From positions 62,001 to 126,000 of the forward strand of contig NZNV01000006.1 in NCBI GenBank assembly GCA_002695025.1: a DNA stretch of 64,000 nucleotides. The letters run 5' to 3'. The DNA is from Owenweeksia sp. (lineage in GTDB: Bacteria; Bacteroidota; Bacteroidia; Flavobacteriales; Schleiferiaceae). The notes beneath the pieces are model-generated. The model saw only the letters and a list, made by a program, of their open reading frames with translations, was not told where the DNA came from and made no database searches. A program made the position numbers and the translations under genes. Shown piece after piece: positions 33,879 to 40,821 of the stretch (positions are counted from its first letter, which is position 1; every line of letters starts with the position of its first letter).

Positions 33879-34580
33879 TCAGGCTTTGGTTTTTCCTCCT
33901 TTGATGATCAGCCAAAGGGCAAAACCCAATTCTCCTATGGTCATCGGAATGGCCAGGATGCTCTCCAATAGGGTTAATGAACCGGAAACCTCCGGGACTA
34001 TGGCATAGAGCGTATGAAGAAGTGTATAGCTCACCCCTGCAATCATCAACAATATACCCCAGGCATTGTGAATATGATCAGCTAAAAGACTGAGGTACCC
34101 CAATACCACTAGATGGAGCCCGAAAATGATCAGGCCATGTGACCAGATGTTCTCAAAGGAATTGATACAATTGAGAATATCGGTGGGTCTTTCGGCCATT
34201 CCAACTTCCGAAAGCTGCTCATTCAATAGCGTTAAGATCTGGGGTAGATTGAAGATAGCCACACCTAAGATAGCCGTATATAACACCCTCAGAAATGAAC
34301 TTAAAAATGACAAACCTTTGTGGGTTGTGGCAAAGAAGTGATAGAGAGCCCAGGCTACAAGAGCATCCAGGAGGAAGATGATGGTCCATCCCAATAATTC
34401 TGCTCTGAAAAGACCGGTTGAAGATTGCAGGTTACTTACTGTGGCCGGGGCATTATCCGCTACTACCAAGCTACCATGTAAATAACCGTAGGTGAGTCCG
34501 GCTACTATGGCCATTATCAATAGCGATATTCCGGCAGTAAGTGCAGAAGCGCGTTGTGAAATACGTTTGGACTTTTTCAT
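33879..34580 (-). CDS. DUF4386 integral membrane protein, copy 1
   Basis: 233 residues, six predicted helices. Features of DUF4386 include an N-terminal ISQRASALTAGISLLIMAIVAGL, WTIIFLLDALVAWALYHFFATTHK, the block YTAILGVAIFNLPQIL and the C-terminal helix FGLHLVVLGYLSLL. DUF4386 proteins are multipass inner-membrane proteins of unknown function. A second copy lies at 34740-35456. Its promoter carries the same operator pair as the aspartyl protease and oxidoreductase genes, suggesting a common regulator. Confidence 0.85.
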   Translation of the reverse strand: MKKSKRISQRASALTAGISLLIMAIVAGLTYGYLHGSLVVADNAPATVSNLQSSTGLFRAELLGWTIIFLLDALVAWALYHFFATTHKGLSFLSSFLRVLYTAILGVAIFNLPQILTLLNEQLSEVGMAERPTDILNCINSFENIWSHGLIIFGLHLVVLGYLSLLADHIHNAWGILLMIAGVSYTLLHTLYAIVPEVSGSLTLLESILAIPMTIGELGFALWLIIKGGKTKA

Positions 34581-34625
34581 AGTTTCAAAGAGTTAGCTTG
34601 CTGAAGCAGTTCGGTTTTTAATTCT

Positions 34626-34692
34626 GAGGCAAAACTACCGGCAACCGGAAGAGTGGGAGTCCGGCTTTTCATTAAAAAGGTTCGGAATTATA
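34626..34692 (-). promoter_or_regulatory. Activator-type promoter with two 13-bp half-sites (DUF4386 copy 1)
   Basis: Half-sites GTCCGGCTTTTCA (34659-34671) and GTTCGGAATTATA (34680-34692), 21 bp apart, with a perfect -7 box TAGTTTTG on the minus strand (34630-34637). The proximal half-site lies where the -33 element would be. A further sequence GTTCGGTTTTTAA at 34609-34621, in the leader, also fits the half-site but is not at the 21-bp spacing. Confidence 0.65.
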
Positions 34693-34739
34693 AGTTGGCG
34701 ACCAGAAATATTTTGCACCTGAATTAAGGGTTCCAGGAA

Positions 34740-35456
34740 TTAAAGAGTGTGGATAGGTTTACCAGGGCTGGATTTTCGGATCCCTTTGATCAGCAACCAA
34801 AGGGTAAGCGAAAATTCTCCCACGATGCTGGGAATAACCACGATCATTTCAAATATCCCTTTGTGATTAGCATAATTCGCCAAGAGAAACTGCGCGAAAC
34901 TGTCGATGAGATAACCGAGAGCAGCAATTTGTAAAAGCGGGCCCAAAATCCACGGAAAATAACATGATCTGAATACGAGATAACCCAGTATCAGCAAGTG
35001 CAGGCCAAAAAACACGAGCCCCAGCAACCAGGTGTAGTTGAAAGCTTTAAGCAGCATCATTACCTGCGCCTGAATATGGCTTTCGTCAAGTACCTGCAGG
35101 TAATCCGCCCCGCTAAGCAGGTGAATAATACCAAATAAATTGAAAATGGCTACGGCAAATACGGCCCCATTGACCAATCGCAACCAGGCTGAAAGCATGG
35201 CTAAATATTTATGGGTTGGTCGTAACAAAAGGTACAGCGGGTAGGCCATTAGAACATCGGTAATGATCATGATGATGAAGCCAACCGTGCCTAAACGGAA
35301 CTGTGAGAGGTTGTTGGTAATATTCTCTGTGGTAGCTACAGCATCTCCGTCTACCAGCAGACCTTCCAATACAAAGAAGTTGGCAAAAAAACCGGTGCTG
35401 AAAATAATCAGGTATCCCAGGCCAGCTATTCTGGCTATATTTTTTAATGATCTCAT
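34740..35456 (-). CDS. DUF4386 integral membrane protein, copy 2
   Basis: 238 residues, six predicted helices, same family as the previous gene (IARIAGLGYLIIFSTGFFANFFV, GTVGFIIMIITDVLMAYPLYLLL, FGLHLLILGYLVF). It lies 11 bp after the oxidoreductase gene and so is probably translated from the same mRNA. DUF4386 function is unknown. A paralog pair with a local regulator suggests a role in a specific membrane stress or redox response, which is inference. Confidence 0.85.
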   Translation of the reverse strand: MRSLKNIARIAGLGYLIIFSTGFFANFFVLEGLLVDGDAVATTENITNNLSQFRLGTVGFIIMIITDVLMAYPLYLLLRPTHKYLAMLSAWLRLVNGAVFAVAIFNLFGIIHLLSGADYLQVLDESHIQAQVMMLLKAFNYTWLLGLVFFGLHLLILGYLVFRSCYFPWILGPLLQIAALGYLIDSFAQFLLANYANHKGIFEMIVVIPSIVGEFSLTLWLLIKGIRKSSPGKPIHTL

Positions 35457-35467
35457 TTTTAGTTGTT

Positions 35468-36460
35468 TTATGGTTGAACGTTGATGATAACGTTGCCTTT
35501 TTTGTGGCCGGCATCCACATAAGTATGGGCTTCGGCTACTTTTTCCAGGGGGTACTGACGGTCTATCACGGTTTTGAGGTGTCCCGCTGTAACAATTCGG
35601 ATCACTTCTTGAAGCATTTCCCGTAGCTCACGATCTGAACGAAGGCCGGTAGCGGCAAACTTTGCTTTTTTGCGACCAAATCTGGAGGTCCACAGCATTT
35701 GAAATAAAAGTGGGAATTGTAAAACCGGGGAAATATACTGGCCCTTTTCAGTCAGTACCTTTTTGCACTCTTTAAAACTCCTTTTGCCCAGGGTATCGTA
35801 GATCACATCATAAGTTTGCCCGGTGGTGGTAAAATCCTGTTTGGTATAGTCTATTATATGGTGAGCTCCTAAAGATTTTACCAGTCCGATATTCCGGGTG
35901 CTGCAAACAGCGGTTACCTCCGCGCCAAAGTATTTGGCCAGCTGAACGGCAGCTGTCCCCAGGCTTCCCGAGGCACCATTGATCAGTACTTTCTGACCCG
36001 GTTTTACTTGTGCTATTTCTTTCAGGAAGTTATACGAGGTAAGATGGCCGTCCGTAAAGGCAGCAGCTTCAGTATAGCTGATACTGTCAGGTTTTTTAAG
36101 GATCACCCCGTTTTCAGGAACAGCCACAAACTCTGCATTGGTACTGAAGCCAAGGGTGGTCTCACCAAAAACGGCATCTCCTACCACTAAAGAAGAAACC
36201 TGGTTTCCCACGGCTTCCACCACACCGGCAAAACCGGTTCCTGGTATAGGATGTTTGGGTGTGCGCAACCCGGTAAATAATCTTCCGAAGTAGGGGGTGC
36301 CCGTACGCATCATGGTGTCGGCTTTGGTAACAGTGGTAGCGTGTATTTTGACCAGAACCTCATTACTTTTTATAGTGGGTGTATTCACATCCTGGAGTTG
36401 CAGAACTGCAGGAGAACCATAACCTGTGGCAACTATGGCCTTCATCTTTTTTGCTTGCAT
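35468..36460 (-). CDS. Zinc-less NAD(P)-dependent oxidoreductase, quinone reductase/MDR family
   Basis: About 330 residues from ATG 36460 (track start 36505 precedes the promoter). Medium-chain dehydrogenase/reductase fold. The N-terminal GroES part MKAIVATGYGSPAVLQLQDV and the NAD(P)-binding NGASGSLGTAAVQLAKYFGA are typical, while the zinc-binding Cys/His of alcohol dehydrogenases are absent, so it is probably a quinone- or alkenal-reductase type enzyme. The first gene of an operon with DUF4386 copy 2. The promoter has the shared operator pair. Next to it lies the TPR/AraC regulator gene. Confidence 0.85.
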   Translation of the reverse strand: MQAKKMKAIVATGYGSPAVLQLQDVNTPTIKSNEVLVKIHATTVTKADTMMRTGTPYFGRLFTGLRTPKHPIPGTGFAGVVEAVGNQVSSLVVGDAVFGETTLGFSTNAEFVAVPENGVILKKPDSISYTEAAAFTDGHLTSYNFLKEIAQVKPGQKVLINGASGSLGTAAVQLAKYFGAEVTAVCSTRNIGLVKSLGAHHIIDYTKQDFTTTGQTYDVIYDTLGKRSFKECKKVLTEKGQYISPVLQFPLLFQMLWTSRFGRKKAKFAATGLRSDRELREMLQEVIRIVTAGHLKTVIDRQYPLEKVAEAHTYVDAGHKKGNVIINVQP

Positions 36461-36509
36461 GTTATTATGAAGTCTTAATGTTTGATATGCCTGTCCTTCA
36501 GGCATTGAC

Positions 36510-36576
36510 GAGGCAAAAGAAGGGCGGCAAGCGGATGCGTCCGTTCGGTATTGAAAGGAAGGGGTTCGGGATTATA
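36510..36576 (-). promoter_or_regulatory. Activator-type promoter with two 13-bp half-sites (oxidoreductase operon)
   Basis: Half-sites GTTCGGTATTGAA (36543-36555) and GTTCGGGATTATA (36564-36576), 21 bp apart, with the GAGGCAAA core at 36510-36517 (minus -7 region TTCTTTTG). Geometry is identical to the two other elements. A perfect inverted repeat ATGCCTG/CAGGCAT (36487-36505) lies between the element and the gene. Confidence 0.65.
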
Positions 36577-36621
36577 AATACAAACTGAAAAGGCCGGTTT
36601 TACGGGCGAAGAAAGGCGGAA

Positions 36622-38406
36622 TCAGGCTTTGCTGGCTTTCAGGAATTCCTTGGGTGTCATGCCCACTTCCTTTTTGAAGTAAGTGTTGAAAACCGTTTTA
36701 GAGTTAAAGCCACTTTCATACGCCAGGCCAATCAGTGAAATGTGGGAGTTGGAAGGGTTTGTAGCAAGACCTTTAAAAGTCTCTACCCGGTAGTGATTGA
36801 TAAACTCATTGAAGTTCTTTCCTAGTTTTTCATTCAGCAACCATGAAAGTTGGTTAGGGTGAATTTGTAACTGCTGGGCCAGGCTGCGTAAGCTAAGTTG
36901 CGGGTTGAGAAAGGGTTCTTCCTCGGAGATATGTTGTAAAAGGAGAGCCTGGTAATCCCTGGCGGTTTGTTCATCCAGTAAGGGCGGTTTTTTACGTGCA
37001 AATGTATGCTCCGGTAATATACCGTACATTTTCACCCTGAACTCCTGATAGCGCGGATCACGCTTCAATGGCCCGGCTAATGGATCACTGAATCCCAGGA
37101 GTAGAATGGATGATTTAAGTTCCATAGCTTTTTGAAGCCAGTTAAAGGCCTCGTCATTTTTGCCCTTTTGGGCATAAGCCTGGAACAGGTAGGAATGCTG
37201 CTGGAAGGCCATGGGATTTTGTGACTCTTCGAGGAGTTGATTGAAGGACGTTTTTACTTGGTTCTCCATGCCTCCAATAATGTGAGCCAGTGCCGTGATG
37301 CCCAGCTTATCACCGGGAACGATGATCTCAGCAGGCTGAGCATGGATGAAGTCCAGTGCTTCCCCGGAACGGTTCAATATCAGCAGGCAATAGCACTTGG
37401 TGATGATTGCGGGAATGTTTTTAGGGTTGTGATGGAGGCATTGTTCCAGCAGGTCCAAAGCATCCTCCACTTTTCCGGTGCGGTATAAGTAATAGGCTTT
37501 ATAGAAAAGGGTTTCCTGGTTAAGCGGATCTATTTCCAGGGCTTTGCTCAAATGCTCCCATGATTTTTGCGTTTCGTCAGCCAGGATGTATAAAAATGAC
37601 ATAAACTGCTGTGCCTCGGGATAGTTAGGCATATATTCCACCGCTTTTAGGCCGTGCTGAAAGGCCTCCTGGAAATCAGCGTTCGTAAAAAAGGAAATGT
37701 TGGCCAGTTGATAATGCGCTCCGGCATGCCGGGGGTTCAGTGCCAGTGCTTTTTGGGTATAGTCACTGGTTTTTTGCCAGGCCTCTACATAGGGCATAAA
37801 GCCGGTAGTGGCCATAAAGCCGTAAGCATCGGCCAGCCCTACATAGGATTCTACATGATGAGGGTCCAGCGCCAACACTTTTTCCCAGAGGTCTATGGCC
37901 ATCTCAGCATCCTGCGGGTTCCATTTATTAAAATGATAACGTGCCCGCAAGGAATATTCGTAAGCATCCAGGTTGTCGGTCTGTTTTTCCACCAGATGGT
38001 CACTGATCTCAAAGTGCCCGAATTGTTCCCGGAGCTTATCCGCTATAATCAGGCTGATCTCATCCTGGGTCTCAAAAATATTTTCCAGTTTGCGGTCCCA
38101 GGTCTCAGACCAGAAATGAAAATCCTCTTCGGCTTGTATAAGCTGGGCTGTAATACGTAGCATGGTCCCTGATACCCGCACACTGCCTTCCAGTATGATA
38201 GCCACACCGAGCTGACTGGCCACCTCTTTAAGTGGAAATGATTTATTCTTAAAATAAAAGGAGGAGGTGCGCGAGGTGACCTTCAGGTTTTCGATCCGCG
38301 AAAGTGCGGTAATGATCTCTTCGGTAATTCCGTCACTGAAATACTCGTTCTCCTTATCGGAACTCATATTTACAAAGGGTAGAACGGCAATGGTATGAGC
38401 GGTCAT
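36622..38406 (-). CDS. TolB/TPR-AraC hybrid transcriptional regulator
   Basis: 594 residues from ATG 38406 (the in-frame TTG at 38415 is less likely). Order: an N-terminal domain HTIAVLPFVNMSSDKENEYFSDGITEEI of the FlgO/TolB-like type often fused to adenylate cyclases or regulators; a long TPR array (about 170-460); and a C-terminal AraC DNA-binding domain with LRSLAQQLQIHPNQLSWLLNEKLGKNFNEFINHYRV and LIGLAYESGFNSKTVFNTYFKK. No signal peptide and no receiver, so it acts in the cytoplasm and senses something through the TPR/TolB part. The best candidate to bind the repeated half-sites of this block. Confidence 0.85.
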   Translation of the reverse strand: MTAHTIAVLPFVNMSSDKENEYFSDGITEEIITALSRIENLKVTSRTSSFYFKNKSFPLKEVASQLGVAIILEGSVRVSGTMLRITAQLIQAEEDFHFWSETWDRKLENIFETQDEISLIIADKLREQFGHFEISDHLVEKQTDNLDAYEYSLRARYHFNKWNPQDAEMAIDLWEKVLALDPHHVESYVGLADAYGFMATTGFMPYVEAWQKTSDYTQKALALNPRHAGAHYQLANISFFTNADFQEAFQHGLKAVEYMPNYPEAQQFMSFLYILADETQKSWEHLSKALEIDPLNQETLFYKAYYLYRTGKVEDALDLLEQCLHHNPKNIPAIITKCYCLLILNRSGEALDFIHAQPAEIIVPGDKLGITALAHIIGGMENQVKTSFNQLLEESQNPMAFQQHSYLFQAYAQKGKNDEAFNWLQKAMELKSSILLLGFSDPLAGPLKRDPRYQEFRVKMYGILPEHTFARKKPPLLDEQTARDYQALLLQHISEEEPFLNPQLSLRSLAQQLQIHPNQLSWLLNEKLGKNFNEFINHYRVETFKGLATNPSNSHISLIGLAYESGFNSKTVFNTYFKKEVGMTPKEFLKASKA

Positions 38407-38446
38407 TTTGGTCAATTGAAAAGCAATTCCCTGATGATGAGCGCTT

Positions 38447-38454
38447 CAAATGTA
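38447..38454 (-). promoter_or_regulatory. -7 promoter box of the TPR-AraC regulator
   Basis: A perfect TACATTTG on the minus strand, 40 nt upstream of the ATG. The half-site pair of its neighbours is not evident here. Confidence 0.5.
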
Positions 38455-38494
38455 TCTATTATTGGGGTAATCAGACCTATTATATGAAGCCGGA

Positions 38495-38530
38495 AAACAA
38501 AAAAAGCAGCCCTGCACTCGTGGGCTGCTT
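38495..38530 (-). terminator. Terminator downstream of the ammonium transporter
   Basis: AAGCAGCCC pairs with GGGCTGCTT (9 bp, 9-nt loop), followed on the minus strand by TTTTTTTGTTTT. It ends transcription coming from amt, about 290 nt beyond the amt stop. Confidence 0.85.
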
Positions 38531-38818
38531 CCTCGTTCTATGAAAGTTTCAACAAAATCATACTAAGTACCGGGAATGGACTGTGACGATTCCCGTTGTG
38601 CCCCTGTTGAATAGAGCGGAAAAATTTAAAGACTGGCAGAAAGGCATCTGTAATGCCCTGTTCCGGGTTCTGATGAGACAAATGCAGATGTCTCATGGTG
38701 TATGAAAGATAGATGTAGTTTCAGATAGATTGCACTCCTTATTGATTATCTGAAATACCCGGCTCAAGAACCTGCCTTTCGCCAATCTTTAGGGTTTGTT
38801 TGTCATAGGCGTCTCATT
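38531..38818 (-). ncRNA. Structured, non-coding 3' region of amt or candidate small RNA
   Basis: A 288-nt stretch without a coding frame between the amt stop and the terminator. It has three clear hairpins: CGGGAAT/ATTCCCG (38571-38595), GGCAT/ATGCC (38643-38657) and ATGAGACA/TGTCTCAT (38673-38696), then the terminator. The density of perfect stems is unusual for a 3' UTR. Together with 38407-38494 (regulator promoter side) this covers the 412-bp gap, where I see no protein gene. Confidence 0.35.
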
Positions 38819-40030
38819 TTAAATATATTGTTCATTATGTTGACTGCGGTCCAGGCCAAATTCTTCGGCCATTTCATCCACGCGAATACTTGTAATAAAA
38901 TTGGTAAGCCGGTACAGCACTATGGAAGTCACAAAAACAAAGGCTGAAACCCCTACCAGTGCCACCAGATGTTTCAGGAAGGTTTCCCATTCCCCGTACA
39001 CCAAACCCACCTCGCGGGCAAAGATGCCGGTGGCCAGCATACCTACCATTCCGCCAATACCGTGGGAAGGGAATACGTCCAGCGTGTCATCCAATTCGGT
39101 TTTTGACTTATAGCGTACGGCACCATAACATATCGTGGAAGCAATAGCGCCAATCAGCAGGCTTTGTGATATGGTTACAAAGCCCGCTGCCGGAGTAATG
39201 GCTACAAGCCCTACCACTGCTCCGATACAGGCGCCTAAAGCTGAAATTTTGTTTCCCCTCCTTACGTCCAGTAAAACCCATACTACCATGGAAATGGCAC
39301 TGGCAGTATTGGTAGTGGCAAAGGCCATAGCTGCCTCACCGTTGGCGCTGAAGGAGGAGCCGGCATTAAAACCGAACCATCCAAACCACAGCATGGCGGT
39401 GCCCAGTACTACAAAAGGAATATTTACGGGATTAGACGCTTCACGTTTTTTACGCTTGCCCAGTACTAAAGCTCCAGCCAGTGCAGCAATTCCTGCGGAC
39501 ATGTGTACCACGGTGCCTCCGGCATAATCAAGCACTCCCCAGGTACGGAGCAGCCCTTCCGGGTGCCAGGTCATGTGGCAGAGTGGGGCGTAAATGAATA
39601 AGGAGAACAGTAGCAGAAAAATGAGGTAACCGTTGAAATTAACCCGTTCTGAAAAACTTCCTGAAATAAGAGCCGGGGTGATAATGGCAAACTTCAGTTG
39701 GAACATGGCAAAGAGGATGAGGGGCAATCCGGGAGAGAGGGCCGCATGGGTTGCAGCGTCTACATTGTGAAACATGAAGAAGGTGCGGGGATCGCCTATT
39801 ATTCCGCCCAGGCTGTTGCCAAAGGCAAGGCTGAAGCCTACCACTACCCATATAATACTTACCGCACCAAGTGCAATAAAACTCTGCAAAATGGTGCTTA
39901 TGATATTTTTCTTATTTACCATGCCTCCGTAAAAGAAGGAAAGACCGGGGGTCATGAAAAATACCAGGCAGGTAGCGGCCAGCATCCAGGCTATATCGGC
40001 TCCGTTAGGTATGGTCATTTCTTCGATCAT
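38819..40030 (-). CDS. amt: Ammonium transporter
   Basis: 403 residues, eleven transmembrane helices. The family blocks DIAWMLAATCLVFFMTPGLSFFYGGMV, twin-site His in GGTVVHMSAGIAALAGA and in FPSHGIGGMVGML, and FGWFGFNAGSSF are present. It conducts ammonium or ammonia across the inner membrane, a trimer in relatives. No GlnK/PII gene is adjacent, unlike the usual amtB-glnK pair. An Lrp/AsnC-type regulator is divergently transcribed 165 bp away. The N-terminus starts without a separate cleavable signal. Confidence 0.94.
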   Translation of the reverse strand: MIEEMTIPNGADIAWMLAATCLVFFMTPGLSFFYGGMVNKKNIISTILQSFIALGAVSIIWVVVGFSLAFGNSLGGIIGDPRTFFMFHNVDAATHAALSPGLPLILFAMFQLKFAIITPALISGSFSERVNFNGYLIFLLLFSLFIYAPLCHMTWHPEGLLRTWGVLDYAGGTVVHMSAGIAALAGALVLGKRKKREASNPVNIPFVVLGTAMLWFGWFGFNAGSSFSANGEAAMAFATTNTASAISMVVWVLLDVRRGNKISALGACIGAVVGLVAITPAAGFVTISQSLLIGAIASTICYGAVRYKSKTELDDTLDVFPSHGIGGMVGMLATGIFAREVGLVYGEWETFLKHLVALVGVSAFVFVTSIVLYRLTNFITSIRVDEMAEEFGLDRSQHNEQYI

Positions 40031-40071
40031 GGCTTGTAAAGTGTTTTCAATATTTGGATTGAATACATGAA

Positions 40072-40079
40072 CAAAACTA
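40072..40079 (-). promoter_or_regulatory. -7 promoter box of amt
   Basis: A perfect TAGTTTTG on the minus strand, 41 nt upstream of the ATG; no clear TTTG at -33. Confidence 0.5.
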
Positions 40080-40121
40080 AATTTCCGCTTAGTATTGGTG
40101 AAGAAAATTCAGAACTTTATT

Positions 40122-40129
40122 TATTTTTG
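40122..40129 (+). promoter_or_regulatory. -7 promoter box of the Lrp-type regulator
   Basis: A perfect TATTTTTG, 66 nt upstream of the ATG; TTG at 40095-40097 is a possible -33 element, with a long 24-bp spacer. Confidence 0.4.
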
Positions 40130-40195
40130 TGAGAATAATTTACTATTGAATCGTATTCGTTGATTTATTTTTAATAAACCCTTTATTTTTCAGCT

Positions 40196-40675
40196 ATGGC
40201 TTACGAAATCGATAAAATTGACCGCCAGATCCTCACATTATTGATCGAGGATGCAAGGATGCCGTACACCGATATTGCCAAAAAGATCAACGTATCCGCA
40301 GGAACCGTGCATGGCCGTGTAAAGAAGATGGAGCGCAGAAGGTTGATCACCGGAGCTACCCTGACTGTAGATTACAATGTAGTGGGTTATAGCTTTACGG
40401 CTAATGTGGGTCTTATACTGAGCCGCACCCTGGATTCAGAGAAGGTGATCAAAGAACTGGTGAAAATACCGGAGATCACTGTGGCTAACCTTTCCACCGG
40501 GAAGTTTTCCATTTTCTGTAAGATACGCTGCCGCGATACCAAGCATGCGCGGGAAGTGATTTTTAAGATCAATAGTATACCTGGGGTCATGCGCACCGAA
40601 AGTATGATCAGCCTGGATGAACCTATCAACGATAAAAAACGCCTCTTCCGCAGTATTTTTGATCTGCCGGATTAG
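40196..40675 (+). CDS. Lrp/AsnC-family transcriptional regulator
   Basis: 159 residues. The N-terminal winged helix MAYEIDKIDRQILTLLIEDARMPYTDIAKKINVSAGTVHGRVKKMERRRLI is characteristic, followed by the RAM domain with GYSFTANVGLIL and VANLSTGKFSIFCKIRCRDT. It binds DNA as oligomers and responds to an amino acid or related ligand. Divergent placement from amt suggests control of ammonium or amino-acid metabolism, which is inference. Confidence 0.92.
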   Translation: MAYEIDKIDRQILTLLIEDARMPYTDIAKKINVSAGTVHGRVKKMERRRLITGATLTVDYNVVGYSFTANVGLILSRTLDSEKVIKELVKIPEITVANLSTGKFSIFCKIRCRDTKHAREVIFKINSIPGVMRTESMISLDEPINDKKRLFRSIFDLPD

Positions 40676-40821
40676 TATTTTCCGCAATAAACGGCTGTTG
40701 GTGCTCATCATTGAGCGCTCTATTTTCCCATTCGGGCTCCTCATAGCCTCATCCATCTGAAAAACCTTGACGGAAGCGGATATAGCAACTAGGTTCGTGG
40801 GTATATTCAAACTATACCTAC

